Source of the DNA: Pectinatus haikarae
Lineage (GTDB): Bacteria; Bacillota; Negativicutes; Selenomonadales; Selenomonadaceae
Strand: one strand, 5' to 3'
Length of the DNA: 64,000 bases
Assembly (NCBI RefSeq): GCF_030813505.1
Contig: NZ_JAUSUE010000008.1
The stretch's first letter is position 1, and each line of letters begins with the position of its first letter. The translations under genes were made by a program, and so were the position numbers. Below are positions 7,469 through 16,332 of this stretch, one piece after another. The notes beneath the pieces were generated by a model. That model was not told where the DNA came from. It saw only the letters and a list, made by a program, of their open reading frames with translations, and searched no databases.

Positions 7469-8431
7469 TTATAAGATATGCATTGTGTTTATATTTGCGT
7501 TTTGCGCTAGCTTTATGAATTCTTCCATGGTTCTAGTAATATATTTATTTTGTTTATTATAGAAAAATACATTACGAAATGTGTAAGGGGAATCAATTTT
7601 GTAATATAGCATAGTTGAGTTACCGTTAGCTTTTTTTACCAACGTATCACTGATGATAGTGGCGCCCATGCCATAACAGGCCACATTATAAGCTGTGGCA
7701 AGCTGGTCTAATTCTAAAATTATTTTGGGTATGAGTTGGTTTTTTTTGAAAATTTTATCGGAGCGTATTCGCGTGTCGTTTCCTGACCTTAAGAATATGA
7801 ATGGTTCATGGGCGAATATGGATAAAGGTACGGATTTTGTCAAGGGATCCAGATGTTTCTCATGGTGAATGTCATTTATTGACAGCTGATATGGAAGCGC
7901 GCGAGTATTGGCAGAAAGGTTAGGCGGTACAGCAAGGATGAGATTTTCACTGCAGAACAAGTGCTTTTGATAGATTGCCTCATCTAATGGATAATTATCA
8001 AGCACAAAATCCAAAGTACCGGAAAATAATAATTCTTCAAGTTGGGCAGAAGCTGCTTCGATGAGACGGATTTTAATTGATGGATATTTGTCGGTAAATT
8101 TTGTTATTATCTCTGGGAGAATAAAGGAGGCAAAAACATTACTCGCACCAATGGAAAGACGGCCCGTTTTCAATTGATTTAAGTTGCTTAAATAATTTTC
8201 AAATTGGATTTCTATGTCCATAATAGTTTCAGAAGCTTGTATATATTTTATGCCGGCATCTGTTAGCTGAACGGCTTTACTGCTTCGATCAAAGATGGTA
8301 CAACCAATTCTGTTTTCAATTTTTTTGATGGCAGCACTCAGTGCAGGTTGGCTGATATATAAATTTTGAGCGGCTTTGGAAAAACTTTTTTCTTTATATA
8401 CTTCATAAACATATTCCTTTCCTTTAAACAC
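7469..8431 (-). CDS. LysR-family transcriptional regulator
   Basis: 320 residues from a GTG start preceded by TAGGAGGTATACC. The N-terminal winged HTH (SFSKAAQNLYISQPALSAAIKKIE) and the LysR effector domain (about 90-300) are complete. It is transcribed away from the aspartate/glutamate racemase-like gene, with a 134-base AT-rich gap between them. The usual LysR arrangement makes the racemase gene its likely target. The effector is unknown. Confidence 0.9.
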   Translation of the reverse strand: MFKGKEYVYEVYKEKSFSKAAQNLYISQPALSAAIKKIENRIGCTIFDRSSKAVQLTDAGIKYIQASETIMDIEIQFENYLSNLNQLKTGRLSIGASNVFASFILPEIITKFTDKYPSIKIRLIEAASAQLEELLFSGTLDFVLDNYPLDEAIYQKHLFCSENLILAVPPNLSANTRALPYQLSINDIHHEKHLDPLTKSVPLSIFAHEPFIFLRSGNDTRIRSDKIFKKNQLIPKIILELDQLATAYNVACYGMGATIISDTLVKKANGNSTMLYYKIDSPYTFRNVFFYNKQNKYITRTMEEFIKLAQNANINTMHIL

Positions 8432-8565
8432 GGTATACCTCCTAATAATATAACTAAATGATTATACTATTTATACTAATAGATATATTTGATTATATTT
8501 TAGATAGAATTTATAATAAAATCAAGTTGAAAAATGATTTATGTTATATAACAGGAGCGAAAAGA

Positions 8566-9426
8566 ATGAAAAAGTCAATTGGTATTATTGGTGGTATGGG
8601 AGCAGCAGCTACCTGTGATTTATTCAATAAGATTATTACGATGACGCATGCTGCATCAGATCAAGAACAGATACATGTTTTAATCGACTGCAATACAAAT
8701 ATTCCAGATAGGACAAAGGCTATATTAGGAAAGGGAAAAGATCCTGTGCCTGAAATGGTGAGAAGCGGAATCCGCTTGCAATCAATGGGTGCTGATGTAT
8801 TGGTAATGCCATGTAATACAGCACATTATTTTTATGATAAAATTACACCGTTTTTTGATGTTCCGTTATTGAATATGTTAAAATTGACAGTAGAAGAAAT
8901 ACAAAACAGAGGAATAAAAAAAGTTGGGTTGTTAGCAACTGACGGCACTATACAATCAGGTGTCTATCATACGGTATTGGCAAAAGCAGGGATAGATATA
9001 GTTGTTCCGTCAGCGATAAAACAAGTAAATGTGATGGATATTATTTATAATGGAGTAAAGGCATCAAAAAAAAATATTAATCTAAATGGATTTTATGAGA
9101 CTATGGATGATCTTTTTGAACAGGGAGCAGAAATATTAATATTGGGATGTACTGAGCTACCAATAGCATTTAAAATTTTCCATATTGACAGAACAGCAAT
9201 TGATCCCACTGTGGTACTGGCGGCAGCGGCAATTCGCTTTGTTAATGAACCTTTAAAAAATGAAAATTTTCAAAAAGCAGCAATGCGGGAAATGATGAAA
9301 AATTATTTAAAGAATATCAATGCTAATATTCGTGATGGTGCAGATGTTAAAAATATTATGAGGTATATGCCGATGTTTTTATGGATGCCATTCATTACCA
9401 TGTTCGTTGTGATGGGCATATTGTAA
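8566..9426 (+). CDS. aspartate/glutamate racemase family protein with IS256-derived tail
   Basis: The start is set at ATG 8566 (ACAGGAGCG upstream; the protein then begins MKKSIGIIGGMG as in the family). The two catalytic cysteines are present: PCNTAH and LGCTELP. The family normally ends at about 230 residues, here near RFVNEP. The remaining ~55 residues are foreign. KNENFQKAAMREMMKNYL and DGADVKNIM read like the N-terminus of an IS256-type transposase, and the last residues are an out-of-frame reading of a later part of that transposase. The core enzyme looks complete, so it may still work. It probably interconverts an amino acid, substrate not known, under the divergent LysR regulator. Confidence 0.8.
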   Translation: MKKSIGIIGGMGAAATCDLFNKIITMTHAASDQEQIHVLIDCNTNIPDRTKAILGKGKDPVPEMVRSGIRLQSMGADVLVMPCNTAHYFYDKITPFFDVPLLNMLKLTVEEIQNRGIKKVGLLATDGTIQSGVYHTVLAKAGIDIVVPSAIKQVNVMDIIYNGVKASKKNINLNGFYETMDDLFEQGAEILILGCTELPIAFKIFHIDRTAIDPTVVLAAAAIRFVNEPLKNENFQKAAMREMMKNYLKNINANIRDGADVKNIMRYMPMFLWMPFITMFVVMGIL

Positions 9427-10086
9427 AACGGGCTGTTTTATATTGCCCTTGGCATAGATATGGACGGGCATAAAGATGTTTTAGGCATGTATGTTGGCGA
9501 AAATGAAAGTGCAAAATACTGGCTGTCCATAATGAACGAGTTGAAAAACCGTGGGGTAGAAGATATTCTAATAGCTTGTGTTGACGGTCTCAGTGGCTTC
9601 CCACAAGCTATTGAAGCAGTGTACCCTCAAACAGAAATACAGCAATGTGTAATTCATCAAATACGCAGTTCAACAAAATATGTATCTTATAAAGAAATAA
9701 AAGCCCTGATGGCAGACTTAAAACTGGTATATGCTGCTCCAACAGAAGAAACAGCATTAGCTGAGCTTGATCATTTTAAAGAAACATGGGATAGTAAATA
9801 TCCTAAAATTTATAAATCCTGGCATGAAAAGTGGGCTGTTTTAGCAACATATTTTAAATATCCACTTACCGTCAGAAGGCTCATTTATACCACAAATACC
9901 GTAGAGGGATTTAACTGGCAGCTTAGAAAAGTTACTAAATCCAGGATAATTTTGCCTTCAGATGACAACCGTTTAAAAATGCTGTATCTGGCAATGATGG
10001 ATATTACTAAAAAAGTGGACTGGAGTCAAATAAGAGCTTAGTTGGAAATTTATTTTGAAGAACGTCTTTCAGACAGGGATGCTTAA
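9250..10086 (+). pseudogene. IS256-family transposase, degraded
   Basis: Several lesions are visible. The N-terminal part is fused in frame to the racemase gene (about 9250-9357). A large internal deletion then joins it to EVYADVFMDAIHYHVR (9360 on), and a frameshift near 9435 follows (VKRAV, then YIALGIDMDGHKDV in another frame). The long remaining frame from 9460 carries the second catalytic region (VDGLSGFPQAI, CVIHQIR, TNTVEGFNWQLRK). At 10039-10041 an in-frame TAG stands where the next residues read LEIYFEERLSDRDA, so a CAG-to-TAG change probably cut the C-terminus. It cannot encode an active Mutator-type transposase. Confidence 0.85.
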
Positions 10087-10127
10087 AGGGCATCACTTTT
10101 ACAAGCAATGCCTTTAAATATATCACT

Positions 10128-10178
10128 ATTAAATTTATATTGGCTTTTGACGTTTACACAAAACTTGAAAAACTCTCA
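10128..10178 (+). repeat. IS256-type right end
   Basis: GTTTACACAAAACTTGAAA lies about 60 bases after the transposase end, where the terminal inverted repeat is expected. It is nearly identical to 120-150. Confidence 0.55.
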
Positions 10179-10207
10179 ATTTTCGCTGCCGCACCCGCCA
10201 AAAGACA

Positions 10208-10921
10208 TTACTTTTTATTTATGCTTAAAATGATAGGTGTGGACCGGAAGCCGACGCCCATTCGATCTATGCCCATATCAATAAGCCTCAGGAAATGTTC
10301 TCTGGTGCGTATGCAGCCGCTGCCCTTAATTTTGATGCGGCCATTACAGGTATCAAGCATCACTTTAATGATTTCCGGCGATGCACCGTGAGTTTCGTGG
10401 CCTGTTAAGAATCCTGTGCTGGTCTTGACAAAATCAGCTTTTGCCGCAATTGCGCATTCGCAGGCTTTCTTAACCTCATCTACTGTAAGTGCATCGGTTT
10501 CAAAAATGACTTTGACTTCTGTATTATATTCGTGACAGACATCAACGACTGCCGCAATATCCTTTGTCACATCATCCCATTTGCCGCTGCGGATCCAGCC
10601 AAAATTCGCCACGATATCAAGTTCCTTGATCTTCCAGTGGCTGCAATATTCACGTGCTTGCAGAACCTTAGAGCTGGTCGTACTGGTTCCAAATGGAAAA
10701 TCACAAACAACACAAACAGCAGTATTTGTTCCTTCTGTGTACTCAGCAGCTATGGGCAGCGACGAAGGATTGATGCACACTGTTGCACAGCCGAAATCTA
10801 CCCCTTCTTTAATATACTGTCTTATATCCTTCTCAGTAAATTCAGGTTTTAATACGGATTGGTCAATGTAGGCGGCGAGTTCTCCTGTCGTCATTTCGCT
10901 TGCTTTTTTTGTCGGTTTCAT
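10208..10921 (-). CDS. deoC: deoxyribose-phosphate aldolase
   Basis: 237 residues. Class I aldolase that cleaves 2-deoxyribose-5-phosphate to acetaldehyde and glyceraldehyde-3-phosphate in deoxynucleoside breakdown. The Schiff-base lysine lies in FVKTSTGF (Lys166), and the second conserved lysine in IKIKGSG (Lys199). The opening YIDQSVLKP deviates from the common 'IDHTLLKP', and GCIRT replaces 'GGIRT', so a related aldolase activity is possible. The ATG has AAGGAAATAAATT upstream. It is divergent from the GntR-family regulator, with a perfect 20-base inverted repeat in its promoter region, so it is probably repressed by that protein. Confidence 0.9.
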   Translation of the reverse strand: MKPTKKASEMTTGELAAYIDQSVLKPEFTEKDIRQYIKEGVDFGCATVCINPSSLPIAAEYTEGTNTAVCVVCDFPFGTSTTSSKVLQAREYCSHWKIKELDIVANFGWIRSGKWDDVTKDIAAVVDVCHEYNTEVKVIFETDALTVDEVKKACECAIAAKADFVKTSTGFLTGHETHGASPEIIKVMLDTCNGRIKIKGSGCIRTREHFLRLIDMGIDRMGVGFRSTPIILSINKK

Positions 10922-10934
10922 AATTTATTTCCTT

Positions 10935-10980
10935 CCTTTATAATAAATGTATGATACAATTCATACATTTATTATAAAGG
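10935..10980. promoter_or_regulatory. perfect 20-bp inverted repeat (probable operator)
   Basis: Left arm CCTTTATAATAAATGTATGA (10935-10954), six-base centre, right arm its exact reverse complement (10961-10980). It lies just upstream of deoC and 130 bases before the GntR-family gene. GntR/HutC proteins bind inverted repeats as dimers, so this is the probable operator. The TATAAT-like blocks in both arms may also serve as -10 boxes. Confidence 0.65.
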
Positions 10981-11112
10981 CTTTATTTAGATAATTCAAG
11001 TATATTTTATTTTTTTTATTCCTCCGGGCAGGCATATACAGCAGCTGCCATATATGCCTGCCTCAAAGTAAAAACTATGTCTTTCCAGCGGCTTGATGAA
11101 TAGAATAAATTT

Positions 11113-11970
11113 ATGATAAACTTAAGAAAATATTTAAAATATGTGAGGAATAAAAATTTGGACATTGATTACTTTAAAAGCACATTCCATTTTTCTGCAG
11201 AAAAAAATATTCCCTTATATGAGCAGCTGATCGCCTATATAAAAATCCAGATACAGCAGGGCGTCCTGAAGCCCGGTGATCAAATGATCACAGAAAATGA
11301 TCTATGCGGGGCGTTGAATATCAGCCGTACAACTGTGCGTCAGTGCATGAATCGGCTGGTGGAAGAAGGATTGCTTATTCGTCAGCGCGGAAGGGGCTCC
11401 TTTATTGCTAATCCTAAGCTAAAACGCAATATTAATTACCTGTACAATTTCACAGAAAACATGCGCAGTATAGGTGCCTCTCCTACTTCCGTCGTACTTA
11501 CGAAAGAAGTGTCCAATATAACTAATAAACAATTGATCACTTCACTGCAGTTGCCGGAAACTGATCCGAGAGCATTTCATCTGCTCAGGCTGCGGTGTGC
11601 CAATGGAACACCCCTGCTTTTGGAAAACACATATATTCCTTACTATCTTTGCAGCGGAATCGAACAATTCAATTTTGAAGCTGTTTCTCTGTATGACACA
11701 TTAAGCAGCCATTATTCACTTAACCTGTACCATGCTTCGGAAACGATAGAAGCTATTATAATCAAAGGTGCCGTCGCCAAGCTTCTGAAATGCAGCTCAA
11801 ATACTCCCGGATATCAAATTGAACGCGTTTCTCATCTTGACTCTGGCTACGTGTTTGAACTGACAACCTCCACTACCAGGGCTGATAAATGTATATTTCG
11901 TTTGGAATTATATAAAAATGCAAATTTCAGCAAAAATAAGCTGGATTTTCAGCGCAGCATACATATATAA
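11113..11970 (+). CDS. GntR/HutC-family transcriptional regulator
   Basis: 285 residues. The GntR winged HTH spans about 28-95 (IPLYEQLIAYIKIQI, LCGALNISRTTVRQCMNRL, then RQRGRGSFI). A UTRA ligand-binding domain of the HutC type spans about 115-270 and ends with the usual beta-rich stretch. The protein has about 25 extra N-terminal residues compared with the family, so a later start is possible. Divergent from deoC, it probably controls it and itself through the palindrome at 10935-10980. The ligand may be a sugar phosphate or nucleoside, which is inference. Confidence 0.9.
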   Translation: MINLRKYLKYVRNKNLDIDYFKSTFHFSAEKNIPLYEQLIAYIKIQIQQGVLKPGDQMITENDLCGALNISRTTVRQCMNRLVEEGLLIRQRGRGSFIANPKLKRNINYLYNFTENMRSIGASPTSVVLTKEVSNITNKQLITSLQLPETDPRAFHLLRLRCANGTPLLLENTYIPYYLCSGIEQFNFEAVSLYDTLSSHYSLNLYHASETIEAIIIKGAVAKLLKCSSNTPGYQIERVSHLDSGYVFELTTSTTRADKCIFRLELYKNANFSKNKLDFQRSIHI

Positions 11971-12045
11971 TGCAAAAAGGATACTCAATAATCCGCAGCA
12001 GTCAGGCTGCATTGTGATAATATTCATTGGTTCCGGAAAAAAATC

Positions 12046-12076
12046 AAGGCTTCCGAAAATTTCGGAAGCCTTTTCA
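12046..12076 (+). terminator. rho-independent terminator
   Basis: Perfect hairpin AAGGCTTCCGAAA / TTTCGGAAGCCTT followed by TTTC. It is the same hairpin as behind the tRNA-Thr at 20.56 kb. It can stop the GntR gene on the plus strand. Confidence 0.75.
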
Positions 12077-12153
12077 TATTATAATCTGTATTCACCTGTG
12101 AATACACTGAAAAGTGAATAGTAAAAAACAATTTGCAGACCATAAACCGTATT

Positions 12154-13308
12154 TTACGTGAGCTTTCTGAATGTATAGCAGGCGATGCCCATTTGCAGTA
12201 TTATCAGCGCGGCAAGCAGCCCAAACGAAAAATAAAGGCTTGTCTGATGGGCAATAAATCCTATGATGGCGGGTCCGGCCAGAGATCCCAGATAGCCCAA
12301 TGTACTTACAGCCGATACTGCCGCACTGAGCGGCATAACAGTCTGACGGCCCAGCACAGTAAAAAATATTGGCACGACATTGGCGCAGCCCATGCCTATA
12401 AAAAAGAATCCCATATATATGCACGGCTGGACCGGTGCGTATATAACCAGCAAAAATCCGCCCGCTGAAAACGCACTGCTGACTGCCATAATAAATTTAC
12501 TGCCGAATTTTTGGACAAAACGGTCGCCAATCAGGCGCATAATGAGCATCGCCATGGCAAAGGTCGCAAAACCGGTGCCTGCCAGTGAAATATCAAAGCC
12601 GCGCACTGCCGTAAGATATATGCCGCTCCAATCCATCATAGCACCCTCGACTAAATATGCAATAAACAAAATAACGCCCACCAGTGTAACAATTCCATGC
12701 GGAATGGATATAAGTGGACTTTTGCCAAGATCAGTACTGTTATCTGAAAGATAACGCGAGAAAACAAGAATCAATCCCATTACGGCAAGTGCCGCACATA
12801 AGGTTGAGATAACCGGAGATGCGCCAATCCCGAGCAGTCCACTGGACAGGCCGGCCCCGGAAAAGCCGCCGATGCTCCAGAACGCATTCATATTTGACAT
12901 AAGACGATTGCCGGATGCTTTTTCCAAAGCAATCGCATGAATATTTGTTGTGGTGGCAACACTGCCTATTAAGGCACCGAAACACAGCAACGTTATTACT
13001 GCAATCCAGAATGAAGAAATCCAGCTTAATGCAACGAGAAAAACCGCAAACAGCATGCCCGCAGTTTTTAAAATTTTTCTGCAGCCGAATTTTGCCGCTG
13101 CCGCACCGCAAAAAGGCATCGTCAAAAAAGAACCGATGCCGATGCATAAAAGCAATAGTCCCAAGACATCTTCCTCAACCTGCAGGCGCAATTTTAAAAA
13201 TGGCACCAGCGGTGCCCATGACGCCGTTCCGAAGCCGCCGATAAAATAAAATGCGCGTGTGGCGTACAGCTGCCGGGCCATTGATTTTCCGCCTGATCCG
13301 ATTTTCAT
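12154..13308 (-). CDS. MFS transporter
   Basis: About 384 residues with a start chosen at the ATG preceded by GCAGGAAGAATTTTT; two earlier ATGs in frame could add 13 residues. There are some twelve hydrophobic segments with a short central loop. It resembles the YbjJ/FucP-like branch of the major facilitator superfamily (FIGGFGTASWAPLVPFLK near the N-terminus; MNAFWSIGGFSGAGL in helix 5). The substrate is not predictable. It stands alone, facing the GntR gene. Confidence 0.82.
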   Translation of the reverse strand: MKIGSGGKSMARQLYATRAFYFIGGFGTASWAPLVPFLKLRLQVEEDVLGLLLLCIGIGSFLTMPFCGAAAAKFGCRKILKTAGMLFAVFLVALSWISSFWIAVITLLCFGALIGSVATTTNIHAIALEKASGNRLMSNMNAFWSIGGFSGAGLSSGLLGIGASPVISTLCAALAVMGLILVFSRYLSDNSTDLGKSPLISIPHGIVTLVGVILFIAYLVEGAMMDWSGIYLTAVRGFDISLAGTGFATFAMAMLIMRLIGDRFVQKFGSKFIMAVSSAFSAGGFLLVIYAPVQPCIYMGFFFIGMGCANVVPIFFTVLGRQTVMPLSAAVSAVSTLGYLGSLAGPAIIGFIAHQTSLYFSFGLLAALIILQMGIACYTFRKLT

Positions 13309-13516
13309 AAAAATTCTTCCTGCCTTATTCATAAATTCTTTAATCACAATAAGTATAATAAAATTTCACTGCCAAGACAATACAGCTAATTCATAATGAC
13401 TCGAGCAGAAAAGCCATGAGCAGCCGAAAGAATTCAAATACTAAATGTGGAACCAATATTGCTAAAAATCAAAAACTCTTTTCAGGTTTGGCATAATAAA
13501 AAAGTCTATGCCCATT

Positions 13517-13785
13517 TTATAGCTTGCTGTACCTGCCCACAGAAGCAGTGTTTCCAGAAGAATCAGTAAAGGATTCATACTTGACCGTGCCCGCCAGCAG
13601 ATAATTGTAATTCAGCAGCATTCCCAGCAGCAAGGCAAGCGGAGTCAGAATTCCGCATAAAAGGGCAATATCCGCCGCCAATTCGCCAAATACAGTAAAA
13701 TAAGTGAACAATTCTGCGTGAGGCAGTGAAATATATTTTACGAAAAATGCATAATAGGCAAAGTGTTCATATATACTAAGCTCCT
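13517..13785 (-). pseudogene. DoxX-family membrane protein remnant
   Basis: The minus strand reads EHFAYYAFFVKYI, then FGELAADIALLCGILTPLALL and LNYNYLLAGT. This is the second half of a DoxX/DoxD-type four-helix membrane protein. The frame opens without a start or the N-terminal helices and ends in an unrelated 20-residue tail, so the gene is truncated at both ends. Confidence 0.6.
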
Positions 13786-13964
13786 TTACAGTTTTCTATT
13801 TTTTATTCCACTTATCTGATACCAATTAATTTTTTCGGATTTTCAGGCATCACACTAGAGCACTTAAAGGATATATGGTCATCAGGAAAGATTTTTATTT
13901 TGCCTGTTTATCGCCGCAGCGGTATTCCAATGCCAAGCAGCACCTTATCCTGGCGGGCACTTTA

Positions 13965-14684
13965 TTATACATGTCTTGCGCCTCCCTCTACATGAATAGT
14001 TTCACCGGAGATATTTCCGGCATTGAGCAGCCATATGGCAGTATCTGCAATATCATCCGCGGTGCCGGCCCGTCCGACCAAACTGGATGATGCTGCACTC
14101 TCCAGCAAATTCTTTTTATCCTGTTCCGCAAGGGTATCCCATGTACCGGAATCCGTAACACCCGGAGAAATCGCGCTGACGCGAACAGGCGCCAGTTCCT
14201 TTGCCAGCTGCGAAGCCAGAAAAGCAACCGCGCCGTTTGTCACTCCCATAACTGTATAACCGGGAGAAGGTGTCCACGCGGCTACGCCGGAAAATAAAAG
14301 AATAGAGCCTGTCGGAGGCATAATCGGGATAAAATGCTTTGCCAGCAGCATAGGCCCTATTACCTTCGCTTCAAACGCAGTAACTATTTTATCATGCTCC
14401 AGCTCCCCAACCGGTACATTATGGTGGGCGGAAGCAGTTATCACCACATGATCAACATATCCCAGTTCAGCTGCCGCAGCGGCAATCGTTCCCTCATCTG
14501 TGATGTCTACATGGATCGCGCTCGCAAAGGGAAGCTGCGCGGCAGCCTTAGCGGCCTGCTCAAGATCACGTGCTCCGATGACCACTTCTGCGCCGGCTTT
14601 GCTTGCCCGCTGTGCGACTGCCAGTCCCAAAAATTTTGAACCGCCGATGACCAATATCTTTTGTTTGTCAAGCTGACCTCTCAT
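13965..14684 (-). CDS. SDR-family oxidoreductase, atypical active site
   Basis: 239 residues, ATG preceded by GAGGAGATCAAA. The Rossmann fold has the nucleotide motif GGSKFLG (14-20) and the SDR catalytic Ser132 (LLFSG) and Tyr143 (PGYTVMG). The lysine of the YxxxK motif is missing: position 147 is Gly. The C-terminal ISPGV and HVEGGARHV are typical SDR. It may bind NAD(P) without ordinary dehydrogenase chemistry, or be an epimerase-like relative. It lies 62 bases downstream of the flavin reductase gene on the same strand, so the two are probably co-transcribed and under the divergent LysR regulator. Confidence 0.87.
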   Translation of the reverse strand: MRGQLDKQKILVIGGSKFLGLAVAQRASKAGAEVVIGARDLEQAAKAAAQLPFASAIHVDITDEGTIAAAAAELGYVDHVVITASAHHNVPVGELEHDKIVTAFEAKVIGPMLLAKHFIPIMPPTGSILLFSGVAAWTPSPGYTVMGVTNGAVAFLASQLAKELAPVRVSAISPGVTDSGTWDTLAEQDKKNLLESAASSSLVGRAGTADDIADTAIWLLNAGNISGETIHVEGGARHV

Positions 14685-14746
14685 TTTGATCTCCTCTCAC
14701 TCACCAAATTATATTTTACACATTGCTTTAAGCCTCAACGGCTCTT

Positions 14747-15283
14747 TTATTCTATAATATATGCACTGACGATTTCCCCGTAATAAACAGTATGAAAATC
14801 CTTATTCGCATCATAGAAAAAGCTGTCCACATCCTGCGGATAATATTTTTTCTTAGTTTCTTGCGCAATGGCATGTTCATCCTGCTTCTGTACATAAATA
14901 GCCCGGCACTCAAGCGTCAGGGGAAGTTCCCTGACAGCAGGAACAGCTATGATTTCCGGCGCTTCCAGAGTTAAATTCAAAGCCTCAATTTTATCAACAT
15001 CACGGCCGGATTTTGTTCCGCAAAATCCCAATATTTTTTTATTGAAATCGCCATGCGGTATATTGATCGTAAATTCCGGATTCTTTGCCAGCTGGGAGCT
15101 TGTAAACCGATTTTTTCTGATAAAAGCCGTAAAGGTCGACTTGCCCCAGACAACGCCCAGATTGCCCCAGCCCACCGTCATCGTATTTACTTTATCCCCC
15201 GCCTTTGTAGTCAGCAGAATACCGGTGCTGAGCGCCTTTATGATCTCACTGGCATAATCAAACACTTCGATTTTCTTCTTCAT
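14747..15283 (-). CDS. flavin reductase-like (flavoredoxin-type) protein
   Basis: 178 residues, ATG preceded by AAGGAGGAAGC. An FMN-binding split barrel of the flavin reductase-like family: ILLTTKAGDKVNTMTVGWGN near the N-terminus, FTAFIRKNRFTSSQL, and the central GFCGTKSGRDVDK. It probably binds FMN and transfers electrons; partners are unknown. First gene of a likely two-gene unit with the SDR protein, divergent from the LysR regulator at 15445. Confidence 0.87.
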   Translation of the reverse strand: MKKKIEVFDYASEIIKALSTGILLTTKAGDKVNTMTVGWGNLGVVWGKSTFTAFIRKNRFTSSQLAKNPEFTINIPHGDFNKKILGFCGTKSGRDVDKIEALNLTLEAPEIIAVPAVRELPLTLECRAIYVQKQDEHAIAQETKKKYYPQDVDSFFYDANKDFHTVYYGEIVSAYIIE

Positions 15284-15355
15284 AGCCTATGCTTCCTCCT
15301 TAAATTTTAGCAGCTTATAGACAAGCCAAATAAATTATATTACCATATTACTTAT

Positions 15356-15414
15356 GTATAGCATAAACTATACTTCAGCATTTGCCTAATCGTTGTTGTA
15401 TATACCGGGTATAG
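15356..15414. promoter_or_regulatory. GTATAG repeats, probable LysR binding sites
   Basis: Two inverted repeats lie in the divergent promoter region: GTATAG-CATAAA-CTATAC (15356-15373) and TATACC-G-GGTATA (15401-15413). The second overlaps another GTATAG (15409-15414). A pair of dyads between a LysR gene and its neighbour is the usual regulatory layout of that family. Confidence 0.55.
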
Positions 15415-15444
15415 CAAAAAAGCATATCCCTAAGGAGAAAAATA

Positions 15445-16332
15445 ATGATCAGTCTTGAACAGATACGATATTTTTTGGAAATAGTCCGCTGCGGCAGTCT
15501 GAATAAGGCATCCGAACAGCTTTATATTTCACAGCCTTCTCTTTCAAAACAGCTGCAGCAGCTGGAGAAAAAACTGGGCTGTGAGCTGCTCAATCGCAGC
15601 TATGACGGCGTAGAGCCCACACCGCAGGGAAAGTTTCTTTATGAGCGAATGAGCGGCGTGCTGGATGAATTTGACAGGGTAATCGGACAGGTGCAGCATT
15701 TAAAAAAAATGAACCAGGTGCACATCGGAGGACTTGCCAATCTTGTGACATACTTTCTTCCTCAGTATATGGATAATCTGCGGGCAGGCGGACATAATCA
15801 GGTTATTGTTGATACTTGTCTTTTTAACCGGGAGCTTGTCGATGGAGTCGAAAACGGCAAATTCGATATAGTTCTGCTTTCCAATGCAGAACCGCAGCAA
15901 AACATCGCCGTAATACCGCTCATGACAGAACCGCTCTGTGCGGTATTCCCTGTGACTCATCCTTTATACCACCAGAAAAGTATCAGCTTCATGGATATCA
16001 TCGCACACGAAAAGCTGGTGCTTTACAAGGATCCCTGCACTATCCGCGCTTCTATCCGCAAACAGTGTAACCGCATGAAAATCACGCCCAATATTGTGAT
16101 GGAGCTGGATCTGACAGAATCGCTCCTGGGGTACGTAAGCCGCGGAAAGGGAATAACACTGCTGCCTTCAATTGTAGCAAAGGGAATCCAGAATCCCTCC
16201 ATCGCTGCGCGTGAAATCAGTCGTATTCCGGTCTACCGGGAGATTTCCGTTGCCATGCGAAAAGAAAATGTGCCGGTTTATCTTCCAATGTTTTCAAAAG
16301 ATACTACGAGTGTAAACTGGAAAAAAAGCTGA
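15445..16332 (+). CDS. LysR-family transcriptional regulator
   Basis: 295 residues, ATG with AAGGAGAAAAATA upstream. N-terminal HTH LNKASEQLYISQPSLSKQLQQLE (about 18-40), then a substrate-binding domain from about 90 to 290. The family type is close to CynR/CbbR-like regulators of the form 'MxxxQIRYFLEI'. It probably controls the divergent flavin reductase-SDR pair and itself through the GTATAG dyads. Confidence 0.92.
   Translation: MISLEQIRYFLEIVRCGSLNKASEQLYISQPSLSKQLQQLEKKLGCELLNRSYDGVEPTPQGKFLYERMSGVLDEFDRVIGQVQHLKKMNQVHIGGLANLVTYFLPQYMDNLRAGGHNQVIVDTCLFNRELVDGVENGKFDIVLLSNAEPQQNIAVIPLMTEPLCAVFPVTHPLYHQKSISFMDIIAHEKLVLYKDPCTIRASIRKQCNRMKITPNIVMELDLTESLLGYVSRGKGITLLPSIVAKGIQNPSIAAREISRIPVYREISVAMRKENVPVYLPMFSKDTTSVNWKKS

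Noticed and set aside
10140..10391. Plus-strand open frame of 83 codons overlapping deoC
   Set aside because: It lies mostly antisense to the well-supported deoC gene and starts in an IS end; no start signal or family resemblance.
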